Source: Sciurus carolinensis
Taxonomy: Eukaryota > Chordata > Mammalia > Rodentia > Sciuridae
Reading direction: 5' to 3'
Assembly: GCF_902686445.1 (NCBI RefSeq)
Contig: NC_062217.1
Span: forward strand, 170,123,598 to 170,187,597
DNA: 64,000 nt
In this document: one piece after another, positions 33,361 through 42,810 of the stretch
Numbering within the stretch: the stretch's first letter is position 1
How the letters are laid out: every line of letters begins with the position of its first letter
Notes under the pieces: model-generated
The model's input: only the letters and a program-made list of their open reading frames with translations
Told to the model about the DNA's origin: nothing
Databases searched by the model: none
Made by a program: the position numbers and the translations under genes

Positions 33361-34278
33361 CTGTTTTTGCTGCTTATTGATCCCCTGGTGTTTACCCCAT
33401 TTGTCTGCTGTGATCACCTGCAGTCTGCCAGCATATCGAGGCCTTTTTTGAGTGCAGATTGCTCACTGTTAGGCACCTATCATCCGCCATTTGCCTGCCT
33501 CTCGCCTGTCCATCGCCTGCCTTACACCTATCCATCACCCACCGCACGAGGTTCACCTCCTGATCGTCGACAACAGTCAGCAAACTGATCGCCGACCGCC
33601 AGTGGAGCACCAGCTGCCTGCTGTTGCCTGGAAGTTCTCTGTCACAGTACCTGCAGGTTTGATTCCACGTGACTGCCACCATTTTGAGACAACAGCCAGG
33701 CCCCATAGGACCCCTGGCCGGACTGACTGAGCCCCGTCTCCAGGATCCCTCAGCCCAACTGATCACTCCCTGCCTCTGGGGCCCTCATATCGACTGACTG
33801 CTCCCTGCCGCCAGGACCCCCAGACCAACTGACTGCTCCCTATCACCGGGACCCCAGACTGACTGATTGCACCCGGCATCCAGGATCCCACAACCACACC
33901 AAACACACGGGACCTCCAGGACCCCTGCCAGACCAGCTGCATCCCGTCTCCAGGACCTCCAGCTGACCACGTCCACCCCTGAGCTGCAGCTCCCCATTTG
34001 CCAACACATTTCGAAGCCAGAGCGGCCATCTTGCATAATCCTGGAAGCCGGAGCTCCGATCTTTGGGTGGGGCAAAGCTCATCCTGAGACGCCTGCTGGA
34101 GACCTGAAGCTCACTGTCAGGTACCTCTCATGCATCAGGCTACTGAACACTGGGAGGTTTCATTAGTATATGACTGTTATACTGTAGATTTTCTTTTTTC
34201 TCCTTTTTAAAAAATTTAAGTTTTATTTCTTTACTTTTCTTGCTCTCTTTTCCTTTTGTTTACCTGTTCCCTCAGAGT
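33361..34278. mobile_element. Unclassified inserted element with tandem units (major part)
   Basis: This segment sits inside an old L1M and is continued at 40207-40313 beyond L1-B. It is GC-rich up to about 34150 and then turns AT-rich. It contains about five 34-36-bp tandem units (33722-33895). On the minus strand there is a perfect YY1-type CAAGATGGCCGC (34022-34033). No poly(A), LTR termini or terminal inverted repeats are evident, and no coding frame was recognised. Possible identities are a diverged L1 5' UTR, an LTR or a composite SVA-like element. It was not matched to any family I know. Confidence 0.55.
33722..33895. repeat. 34-36-bp tandem repeat (VNTR-like)
   Basis: Units begin with ACTGA(C/T) at 33722, 33758, 33793, 33828 and 33862. 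Spacings are 36, 35, 35 and 34 bp. Each contains 'CTCCCTG' then 'CCAGGACCC'-like words. Units 3 and 4 are the most alike. Degenerate copies may continue to 33965. Confidence 0.75.
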
Positions 34279-34295
34279 CTCTTTCTCCCTTTTTT
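34279..34295. repeat. 17-bp target-site duplication of L1-B (left copy)
   Basis: CTCTTTCTCCCTTTTTT here is identical to 40190-40206. It ends in the T-run where first-strand priming of a minus-strand L1 is expected, directly before the poly-T of L1-B. Confidence 0.9.
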
Positions 34296-34437
34296 TTTTT
34301 TTTTGGGTATTTTTTTTTTTTATTATTGTAAACAAATGGGATACATGTTGTTTCTCTGTACATGGCGTAAAGGCATACCATTTGTGTAATCATAAATTTA
34401 CACAGGGTAATGTTTGATTCATTCTGTTATTTTTTTT

Positions 34438-34470
34438 CCCTTCCCTTCCCCCCCACCCCTCCCACCCCTC
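34438..34470 (-). promoter_or_regulatory. G-rich tract in L1-B 3' UTR (quadruplex-like)
   Basis: The L1-sense strand has a run of G blocks (GGGGTGGGAGGGGTGGGGGGGG and beyond) fitting the G-quadruplex pattern. It is at the same place as the tract in copy A at 28582-28606 and is slightly longer. Confidence 0.7.
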
Positions 34471-34515
34471 TTTTCCCTCTATACAGTCCTTCCTTCCTCC
34501 ATTCTTGCCCCCCCT

Positions 34516-34545
34516 CCCTAAACCTAACTCTAACCCTAACACTAA
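34516..34545. repeat. Telomere-like hexamers in L1-B 3' UTR
   Basis: Five consecutive hexamers occur on the plus strand: CCCTAA, ACCTAA, CTCTAA, CCCTAA, CACTAA. Two are perfect vertebrate telomere units and three differ at one base. Copy A lacks this stretch at the same place (28655-28665). It is therefore either a subfamily feature of some squirrel L1s or a local insertion. Confidence 0.75.
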
Positions 34546-34579
34546 TCCCTCCCACCCCCCATTATGTGTCATCATCCAC

Positions 34580-37500
34580 TTATTAGCGATATCATTCTTC
34601 CTTTGGTTTTTTGAGATTGGCTTATCTCACTTAGCATGATATTCTCCAGTTTCATCCATTTGCCTGCAAATGCCATAATTTTATCATTCTTTATGGCTGA
34701 GTAATATTCCATTCTATATATATACTACAGTTTCTTTATCCATTCATCAATTGAAGGGCATCTAGGTTGGTTCCACAATCTGGCTATTGTGAACTGAGCA
34801 GCTATGAACATTGATGTGGCTGTATCTCTGTAATATGCTGATTTTAAGTCCTTTGGGTATAGGCCAAGGAGTGGGATAGCTGGGTCAAATGGTGGTTCCA
34901 TTCCAAGTTTTCTAAGGAGTCTCCATACTGCTTTCCAGAGTGGCTGCACCCCACCAGCAATGTATGAGTGTACCTTTCTCCCCACATCCTCGCCAACACC
35001 TGTTGTTGCTTGTATTCTTGATAATCGCCATTCTAATTGGGGTGAGATGGAATCTTAGGGTGGTTTTGATTTGCATTTCTCTTATTACTAGAGATATTGA
35101 ACATTTTTCCATATGTTTGTTGATTGCTTGTAGATCTTCTTCTGTGAAGTGTCTATTCATTTCCTTAGCCCATTTGTCGATCAGATTATTTGCATTCTTG
35201 GTGTAGAGTTTTTTGAGTTCTTTATAGATTCTGGAGATTAGTGCTCTATCTGAAGTATGATTGGCAAAGATTTTCTCCCACTCTGTAGGCTCTTTCTTCG
35301 CATTGCTGATAGTTTCCTTTGCTGAGAGAAAACTTTTTAGTTTGAATCTATCCCAGTTGTTGATTCTTGCTTTTATTTCTTGTGCTATGGGAGTCCTGTT
35401 AAGGAAGTCTGGTCCTAAGCCGACATGTTGAAGCTCTGGACCTACTTTTCTTCTATAAGATGCAAGGTCTCTGGTCTGATTCCGAGATCCTTAATCCATT
35501 TCGAGTTTAGTTTCGTGCATGGTGAGAGATATGGGTTTAGTTTCATTCTATTGCATATGGATTTCCAATTCTCTCAGCACCATTTGTTGAAGAGGCTATC
35601 TTTTCTCCATTGCATATTTTTGGCCCCTTTGTCTAGTATGAGAAAATTGTATTTATTTGGGTTTGTGTCCGTGTCCTCTATTCTGTACCATTGATCCACC
35701 TTTCTATTTTGGTACCAATACCATGCCGTTTTTGTTACTATTGCTTTGTAGTAGAGTTGAAGATCTGGTATTGCGATACCCCCTGCTTCACTCTTTCTGC
35801 CAAGGATTGCTTTAGCTATTCTGGGTTTTTTATTCTTCCAGATGAATTTCATAATTTCTTGCTCTATTTCTGCAAGGTACATCATTGGGATTTTAATTGG
35901 AATTGCATTGAATCTGTATAGCACTTTTGGTAGTATGGCCATTTTGACAAAATTAATTCTTCCTATCCATGAACATGGGAGATCTTTCCATCTTCTAAAG
36001 TTTTCTTTAATTTCTTTCTTTAGTGTTCTGTAGTTCTCATTGTAGAGGTCTTTCACCTCTTTTGTGAGATTGATTCCCAAGTATTTTATTTTTTTCGAAG
36101 CTATTGTGAATGGGGTAGTTTTCCTAATTTCTCTTTCTGAAGATTCATCGCTTATGTATAAGAATGCCTTAGATTTATGTGCATTGATCTTATATCCCAC
36201 TACTTTACTAAATTCACTTATGAGATCTAAAAGTTTTCTGGTGGAATTTCCTGGTTCCTCTAAGTATACAATCATATCATCAGCAAATAGGGATAGTTTG
36301 AGTTCTTCTTTTCCTATTCGTATCCCTTTAATTTCTTTGGTCTGTCTAATTGCTCTGGCTAGAGTTTCAAGGACGATATTGAATAGAAGTGGTGAAAGAG
36401 GGCATCCCTGCCTTGTTCCAGTTTTTAGAGGGAATGTTTTCAGTTTTTCACCATTTAGAATGATATTAGCCATGGGCTTAGCGTAGATGGCCTTTACAAT
36501 GTTAAGGAATGTTCCCACTATCCCTATTTTTTCTAGTGTTTTGAGCATGAAGGGGTGCTGTATTTTATCAAATGTTTTTTCTGCATCTATCGAAATAATC
36601 ATGTGATTCTTGACTTTAAGTCTATTGATATGGTGAATTACATTTATTGATTTCCTGATGTTGAACCAACCTTGCATCCCTGGGATGAAACCCACTTGAT
36701 CATGGTGCACTATCTTTTTAATATGTTTTTGTATGCGATTTGCTAAAATTTTGTTGAGAATTTTTGCGTCGATGTTCATTAAGGATATTGGTCTGAAATT
36801 TTCTTTCCTCGATGTGTCTCTGTCTGGTTTAGGTATCAGGGTAATATTGGCTTCATAGAATGAGTTGGGAGGGTTCCCTCCTCTTCTATTTTCTGGAATA
36901 CTTTGAGAAGTATTGGAATGAGCTCTTCTTTAAAAGTTTTGTAGAAATCAGCTGAGAACCCATCTGGTCCTGGACTTTTCTTTGTTGGTAGGCTTTTGAT
37001 GACTTCATCTATTTCATTACTTGAAATTGGTCTATTTAAATTGTGTATGTCCTCCTCGTTCAGTTTAGGCAATTCATATGTCTCTAGAAACCTGTTGATG
37101 TGTTCGAAATTTTCTATTTTGTTGGAGTATAGATTTTCAAAATAGCTTCTAATTATGTTTTGTATTTCAGTCGTGTCTGTTGTGATATTTCCTTGTTCAT
37201 TCCGAATTTTAGTGATTTGGGTTTTCTCTCATCTTCTCTTTGTTAGTGTGGCTAAAGGTTTATCAATTTGTTTATTTTTTGAAGAACCAACTATTTATTT
37301 TGTCAATTTTTTGTATTGTTTCTTTTGTTTCAATTTCGTTGATTTCAGCTCTGAGTTTAACTATTTCCTGTCTTCTACTACTTTTGGTGTAGGTCTGTTC
37401 TTCTTTTTCTAGGGCTTTGAGCTGTAGTTTTTGGTCGTTTATTTTTTGAGTTTTACTTCTTTATTAAATGCGCTCCATGAAATAATCTTCCTCTAAGTAC

Positions 37501-38387
37501 TGCTTTCATAGTGTCCCAGAGATTTTGATATGATGTTTCTTTGTTCTCATTTACCTCTAAGAATTTTTTAATTTCCTTCCTAATATCTTCTGTTATCCAT
37601 TCATCATATAATAGCATATTGTTTAATCTCCAGGTGTTGGAGTAGTTTCTGTTTTTTACTCTTTCATTTATTTCTAACTTCAATCCATTATGATCTGATA
37701 GAATACAAGGTAGTGTCTCTATCTTCTTGTATTTGCTGACATTAGCTTTATGGCATAATATATGGTCTATTTTAGAGAAGGATCCATGTGCTGCTGAGAA
37801 GAAAGTGTATTCGCTCTTGGTTGGATGGTATATTCTATAAATGTCTGTTAAGTCTAAATTATTGATTGTGTTATTGAGATCTATGGTTTCTTTGTTCAAT
37901 TTTTGTTTGGAAGATCTGTCCAGTGGTGAGAGAGGCATGTTAAAATCACCTAGTATTATTGTGTTATGTTTATTTGGTTTCTAAAATTGAGAAGGATTCG
38001 TTTAACATACATGGATGAGCCACTGTTTGGGGCATAGATGTTTATGATTGTTATATCTTGCTGATTTATGCTTCCCTTAAGCAGTATGAAATGTCCTTCT
38101 TTATCCCTTCTGACTAACATTGGCTTGAAGTCCACATTATCTGAAATGAGCATGGATACTCCAGCTTTTTTGCTGAGTCCATGTGCATGGTATGTTTTTC
38201 CCCATCCTTTCACCTTTAGTCTATGGGCATCTCTTTCTATGAGGTGAGTCTCTTGCAGGCAACATATTGTTGGATCTTTCTTTTTAATCCAATCTGCCAG
38301 TCTATGTCTTTTGATTGATGAATTCAGGCCATTAACATTCAGGGTTATTATTGAGATATGATTTGTATTCCCAGTCATTTGGTTCAT
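34580..38387 (-). pseudogene. L1-B ORF2 (endonuclease-reverse transcriptase), broken
   Basis: ORF2p nicks DNA and reverse-transcribes L1 RNA. The frame opens at 38387, 71 bp after ORF1, with LNVNG and QETH endonuclease motifs. A one-base loss near 37967 shifts it. The remaining endonuclease part (37453-37938) keeps SDHN. Further breaks lie in the linker (about 37080-37450) and near 36800. A 401-codon frame (35574-36779) holds the reverse-transcriptase core with SIDAEK, the [13 protein letters not shown] block and catalytic FADDM (residues 165-169 of that frame). After 35574 another break precedes the Cys-rich C terminus (34912-35160). The copy is not autonomous. Confidence 0.9.
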
Positions 38388-38458
38388 AATTAAAATTTTA
38401 TTTATTTATTTATTTCTTTTTTGACACATCTTGTTTCCTCCTTTATTTGACAGTTCCT

Positions 38459-39472
38459 TTAGGATAATTCCTCCCTTTGCTGATTTGCTTCTTTGTTTTT
38501 TATCTCTTCCTCATGAAATATTTTGCCGAGAATGTTCTGTAATGCTGGCTTTCTTTTTGTAAATTCTTTTAGCTTTTGTTTATCATGTAAAGATTTTATT
38601 TCATTGTCAAATTTGAAGGTAAGTTTTGCTGGGTATAAGATTCTTGGTTGGCATCCATTTTCTTTCAGAGCTTGAAAAATGTTGTTCCAGGCCCTTCTAG
38701 CTTTTAGGGTCTGGATTGAAAAATCTGCTGATATCCGTATTGGCTTCCCCCTGAATGTAATTTGGTTCTTTTCTCTCACAGCCTTTAAAATTCTGTCTTT
38801 ATTTTGTATGTTAGGTATTTTCATTATAATGTGCCTTGGTGTGGGTCTGTTGTAATTTTGTGTATTTGGAGTCCTATAAGCCTCTTGGACTTGATTTTCC
38901 ATTTCATTCTTCAGATTTGGGAAATTTTGTGATATTATTTCATTGAATAGATTGTTCATTCCTTTGGTTTGTTTCTCTAAGCCTTCCTCAATCCCAATAA
39001 TTCTCAAATTTGGCCTTTTCATGATATCCCATAGTTCTTGCAGATTCTGTTCATGATTTCTTACCATCTTCTCTGTTTGTTCAACTTTGCTTTCAAGGTT
39101 AAATATTTTGTCTTCAATATCTGAAGTTCTGTCTTCCAGGTGTTCTATCCTATTGGTTATGCTTTCTATGGAGTTCTTAATTTGGTTTATTGTTTCCTTC
39201 ATTTCAAGGATTTCTGTTTGTTTTTTTTTCAATATCTCTAACTCTTTATTGAAATGATCTTTTGCTTCCTGAATTTGCTCTGTTAACTGTCGATTGGTGC
39301 GATCATTCAATGCCTGCATTTGCTCTTTCATCTCATCGTTTGCTTCCCTAATCATTTTAATTATGTACATTCTGAACTCCCTTTCTGTCATTTCTTCTGC
39401 CATGTTGTCGTTGGATTCTATTGATGTAACATCTAGATTTGTTTGGGGCATTTTCTTCCCTTGTTTTCTCAT
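38459..39472 (-). CDS. L1-B ORF1p, intact RNA-binding protein
   Basis: The 337-codon frame is uninterrupted and close to the 338 residues of the human protein. ORF1p forms trimers, coats L1 RNA and acts as a nucleic-acid chaperone in the cytoplasmic L1 particle. Residues 1-40 are a variable N terminus. Residues 44-150 are a heptad-rich coiled coil. Residues about 152-250 form the RRM (RPNLRIIGI at 153-161). The C-terminal domain follows, with KNQITFRGKPI (235-245), ARR (258-260, the RNA-binding arginines) and YPAKLTF (280-286). The chosen start is the first Met, before KQGKKM. Expression would depend on the 5' UTR promoter and is normally repressed by methylation. Confidence 0.85.
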   Translation of the reverse strand: MRKQGKKMPQTNLDVTSIESNDNMAEEMTEREFRMYIIKMIREANDEMKEQMQALNDRTNRQLTEQIQEAKDHFNKELEILKKKQTEILEMKETINQIKNSIESITNRIEHLEDRTSDIEDKIFNLESKVEQTEKMVRNHEQNLQELWDIMKRPNLRIIGIEEGLEKQTKGMNNLFNEIISQNFPNLKNEMENQVQEAYRTPNTQNYNRPTPRHIIMKIPNIQNKDRILKAVREKNQITFRGKPIRISADFSIQTLKARRAWNNIFQALKENGCQPRILYPAKLTFKFDNEIKSLHDKQKLKEFTKRKPALQNILGKIFHEEEIKNKEANQQREELS

Positions 39473-40189
39473 AATGTTCAGGAATCAGTGGGTCATTAAG
39501 ATATTGCAGATTTCCTCTATCAACATATAATGTCCCTGAAGATTGCTAGTATATCCCCTCTTATCCTTCAGTAGCCTGAAGTCTTGGAGGAAGTTGATAA
39601 TGCGGAGCTCCATGAAGAAGCTGCCTCTCTAGGGGTGGTGACCCTTAGGTGGGGTATATTCCCTGCTAGTGGGCAGAGGTGCCTCCACTTGTTGACCAAT
39701 GGTCATCCAACGGGGAACTAGGCTGCGGGCTGAGGCAACGCCTGTTTGTGCCTGTGTCTCTGGTTTTACCATCCCTGTGGGAAAACCTCTCCCGGCAGGG
39801 AAGACTCACTCGGTGGGGACGTCTCGCTGGTCAGTTCCCCTCCTAGAGGTTCCCCTCAATCTACAACTACCGCCTGAGCTGGGCTGTCTTCCTCTGCAAC
39901 GTTCCCAGGGTCCCGGACCTACCTCCTAGGCCTGGGAGCCTCACCCTCTGCAGGCGAGTCTCCTTAGGCTGCCTCTCCCAGAGAATCTACCCGCAGTCCT
40001 GGAAACTTCGCTCCGCCCCTAGGCGTGTCTCTGTGCGGCTCTTCCAGCAAGAAGCCACCTAGCTCCTGGGACCCTGCTCTGCACCTAATCGCCTGGCTAT
40101 GCGTCCTCTCCTCTGAGCCGCCACCTGGAGCCCCGTACAATAGCTCTGATACCCAGAGACCTGTCACACACCTCCTCCTCCGGACAGCC
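39473..40189 (-). promoter_or_regulatory. L1-B 5' UTR, probable internal promoter
   Basis: About 717 bp upstream of ORF1 with higher GC and CpG than the L1 body. It contains diverged repeats of the roughly 80-bp monomers seen in copy A (for example the GGGCTG(T)CTTCCTC word near 39880 and GGCTGCCTCTCCC near 39967). L1 5' UTRs carry RNA polymerase II promoters with antisense activity. This one ends exactly at the target-site duplication, so it may be slightly 5'-truncated relative to copy A, whose 5' UTR is longer. Confidence 0.65.
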
Positions 40190-40206
40190 CTCTTTCTCCC
40201 TTTTTT
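40190..40206. repeat. 17-bp target-site duplication of L1-B (right copy)
   Basis: CTCTTTCTCCCTTTTTT, identical to 34279-34295. Confidence 0.9.
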
Positions 40207-40313
40207 GCATGCTAACATCCGATTTCTTTTGATTACACTCTCACCCTTTCTATTTTCTAGAACTTCTGTATATTCTTTTCTTATCCCATTAACAGTCACA
40301 TTCTACATCCCTC
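40207..40313. mobile_element. Unclassified inserted element, right part
   Basis: If L1-B and one copy of its 17-bp duplication are removed, this AT-rich 107-bp stretch joins 33361-34278 directly. It ends at 40313, where an 11-bp repeat and then the old L1M sequence resume. Confidence 0.5.
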
Positions 40314-40396
40314 TGTTTCTCTGTGGTTAGACCCGGGTTTCTTCCACCTTTTGGCCATAGTGAATAATGCTGTTATGCAGGTGGACACCATACTGC
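40314..40396 (-). mobile_element. Old L1M, right part of the interrupted copy
   Basis: TGTTTCTCTGT (40314-40324) repeats 33350-33360. Then 'cgggtttcttccaccttttggccatagtgaataatgctgttatg' continues the L1M consensus exactly where 33360 stopped. It becomes unrecognisable after about 40396. Confidence 0.7.
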
Positions 40397-42085
40397 TGCG
40401 TTTTAAAAGGGCTCTGAGGTCCCCAGTCACTCAGCCTCAGTGCAGTGTATCTGAGTATACATTTCCCACTGTGCTGGGATTAAAACAGCACCATCATCAT
40501 CTTCATCATCATCCGGGGTACAGTGCTTCACTCAGCATCCCTCTGCAAGGTCCGTTGTCATAACCTGCAAGGTCGCTAGGCTACTCCGCGTTGCTTCTGC
40601 ATTACAGTGGACAGCTTGAGCCCCAGCAAAGTTAAGTGACTTGCCAAAGCCAATGAGGGGTGCGACTGAAAGTCCTGAATAATTCTGTCAACCTGAAAAG
40701 ACACTGCCGAAAGGTTTTGTTGGCAGATTCTATTATGGGTTGACTATGTAGACAGGACCAGAAAATCATTATCTTTAATCTAGTAAATCTAATGCAACTT
40801 TTCCTAACAGAGGAGCCAGGTTGACATTGTAAATTTCATGTGAAAAAGAGAACTCTGTCTGAAGCTCTGCCAGCTGAGATAAGACAGAATAGCAGATATG
40901 ATTTAACTATTGAAATTACAGAGATGCGTTCCTGCTTATTTCTCAGGGAGGGAAACACGGTAAGCGTTCTTGGGTTGTTGGTGCTGTCTTCCATTTGTAT
41001 ATTCCTTCTAAACATGAGCATTATGTTGTTTATTCATCTGTTAATGACAGCTGATTATCAAACCATAAATATACATGTTGGAGCTAATGGTTTGTGAATG
41101 TTAAGCATCAGACAGCAGCATTTGCAGGTATTTAGAGAATGCTACACCTACCTCCCAATCACTATCTGGCTTGTCAGTTTTCCGTGGAATTATCTGATTC
41201 TCTGTGCTGTCAAGTGAATCATGTTAGGTGGGAAGAAGATCCCTCTCTATCACTATTGCTATTTTTTTCCTTCTCATCAGTAAACAGACTTTAAAAAAAG
41301 AAAGAGGGGGAAAAAAGAACCCCACATAATTCTCTCGGGTAATCTAGGCTCCAAATATCACATTTTCTCAATTTCTTCTGGAAAATAGCAAATGTGATTT
41401 CTTAAGACTTTTCATTTTCAAATCATTTCAGGAACATTAGCCAATACGTGTGCTCAATATTTTTGTACCATTTACAGGAGAAAATAACAGATATGGAGAT
41501 GCTGAAGTTCAAGTTAAAGGACCTTCATCCTGCTGCCCTGAAGTTCCATGGCACTTATTTAAAATCTAAAAATACGTGGCCCCTGGTGGATGGCTCCCTG
41601 CCTGCCGAGGCACGTGTTTATTTCCTAAGCTGCGAACCACAGTAGCTGGGCGCTCAGCTTTGGCTGTGTGCTGATGAGCGAGGGAGAAAGACTGTCTGCT
41701 CCCCAGGGTGCGGCCAGGAGGCTTGGAGAATCTTTCTCAAAATGTCTTCATTCTTCCATTCGCCCGGCACCCAGAGACTACGGGTCTACTATGGCCGGGT
41801 CTGCACTCAGCCGTTGGCAAATAGAAAGCCCCTGTGCTGGGTTCCTGAGGCTGGTCCAAGGTGAAGCAGCCTGGTCAGAAGCCCAGCCCCTCTCCCTGCC
41901 AAGGGCCTGGCCTTAACCTCCTGGCGAGCTCACTTTGGTGGGGATGGAGTTGCCCACCCCGTGCAGCTGGGGGAACGAACGGTCCTCGACACCCTGGTTC
42001 ATTTCCGCTTCTTCCAGCCTCGTGGCCCTGCAGCCTCATCTCCATCCTAGACACGCCTCCAGCTTCTGGGGCCACATTGACCTTA
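40397..42085. other. Mostly unique sequence, possible conserved block
   Basis: A small (CAT)n tract lies at 40491-40511 and a MIR fragment at 40598-40672. From about 40690 to 41640 the sequence is AT-rich, without recognised repeats. It contains splice-like signals (acceptor at 40810, donor GTAAGC at 40960) around a stretch with early stops in all frames. A 65-codon plus frame (41448-41645) is open after a TTTACAG acceptor-like site but matches nothing known. Confidence 0.4.
40598..40672 (-). mobile_element. MIR SINE fragment
   Basis: 'acagtggacagcttgagccccagcaaagttaagtgacttgccaaagccaatgagg' is the reverse complement of the MIR core ('gaaactgaggctcagagaggttaagtgacttgcccaaggtcac'). Confidence 0.6.
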
Positions 42086-42620
42086 CAGACCCTCAGGCTC
42101 TTGCCCTCTCTTTCCCCGCTTGCAGCCTGTTCATTTTCTGTCTCTCTAATCCCTTCATCTCTGGGGACATCACTTTCTTCCCTTCTTTCTCTCTTTTCTC
42201 GAATGGTGGATTTTTACCAAGTCTCTGCTCATGGAACCCTCATGGTGTTCTCTTTTCACACTCCTTATTCTTCAGATAGTATGATGTCCATTTTCCTGGC
42301 TTCAACTTTCACCTTCACTCCTAAGTGTGTACAGATAATGTCCAAATCGTCGGCGTTCTGGGATTTCCTGAAATGACTGATGCCTGTCTCTTGCTCCCCT
42401 AAGTTCTCGTTTCTTCCCTCCATGTACCCTGAGCCACAGGGGATGGCCATCTTCCCAGCATGTGCGTATGCCTTTGTCATGAGCTCTTTGCTCTGCTCAC
42501 CCATCTACAGAACTCTTAGTCTTCCTTCAAAACCCAGCCTGCCTGTCCCCTTGCTGGGAAACTTTCCCCAACATCCTCCTATTAAAACAAGTCTTCGAGT
42601 ATGGTCCTTGATGATATGTA
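42086..42620 (+). mobile_element. L2 LINE fragment
   Basis: 'ttcaactttcaccttcactcctaa' near 42301 and 'cttccttcaaaacccagcctgcctgtccccttgctgggaaactttcccc' near 42522 follow the LINE-2 3' region in order. No coding frame survives. Confidence 0.6.
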
Positions 42621-42719
42621 TCAGATTGCTTTGGAGTTTTTTGCTTTGGTTTCAGGGGAACCTGGAGAACCTTAGCTTTCAAGATCTAAGACATTTGTAA
42701 TCTTCCCCCATTTTGTTTT

Positions 42720-42810
42720 ATCACCCGTATCCGAGCTTTGCTCCAGTCCTGACGGCTGCGTCCTAAGTGCAGGTTCAGGACCCTCAGAGTCTTGGAATAC
42801 TGAGTGAATG
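42720..42810 (+). mobile_element. L2 tail fragment
   Basis: 'agtgcaggttcaggaccctcagagtcttggaatactgagtgaatgaaaga' resembles the extreme 3' end of LINE-2 with its 'tgaatgaatga' terminus. It probably continues the L2 fragment just upstream. Confidence 0.5.

Larger units (their letters stand above)
34296..40189 (-). mobile_element. Squirrel LINE-1 copy B, near full length
   Basis: A 5.9-kb minus-strand L1 bounded by a perfect 17-bp target-site duplication, so both ends are defined. Order in L1 sense: 5' UTR (40189-39473), intact ORF1 (39472-38459), 71-bp spacer, ORF2 remnants (38387 to about 34580), 3' UTR with G-rich tract and telomere-like hexamers, poly(A). Its insertion split the unclassified element at 33361-34278/40207-40313. 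Similarity to copy A is high by eye, so both are from related, fairly recent subfamilies. Confidence 0.93.

Noticed and set aside
33722..33965. CRISPR-like array of ~35-bp repeats
   Set aside because: The units are directly adjacent and degenerate with no spacers. The DNA is mammalian, so this is a VNTR-like tandem repeat.
40840..41097. 85-codon frame starting at GTG
   Set aside because: There is no in-frame ATG at the start, and mammalian translation rarely starts at GTG. The region looks non-coding.
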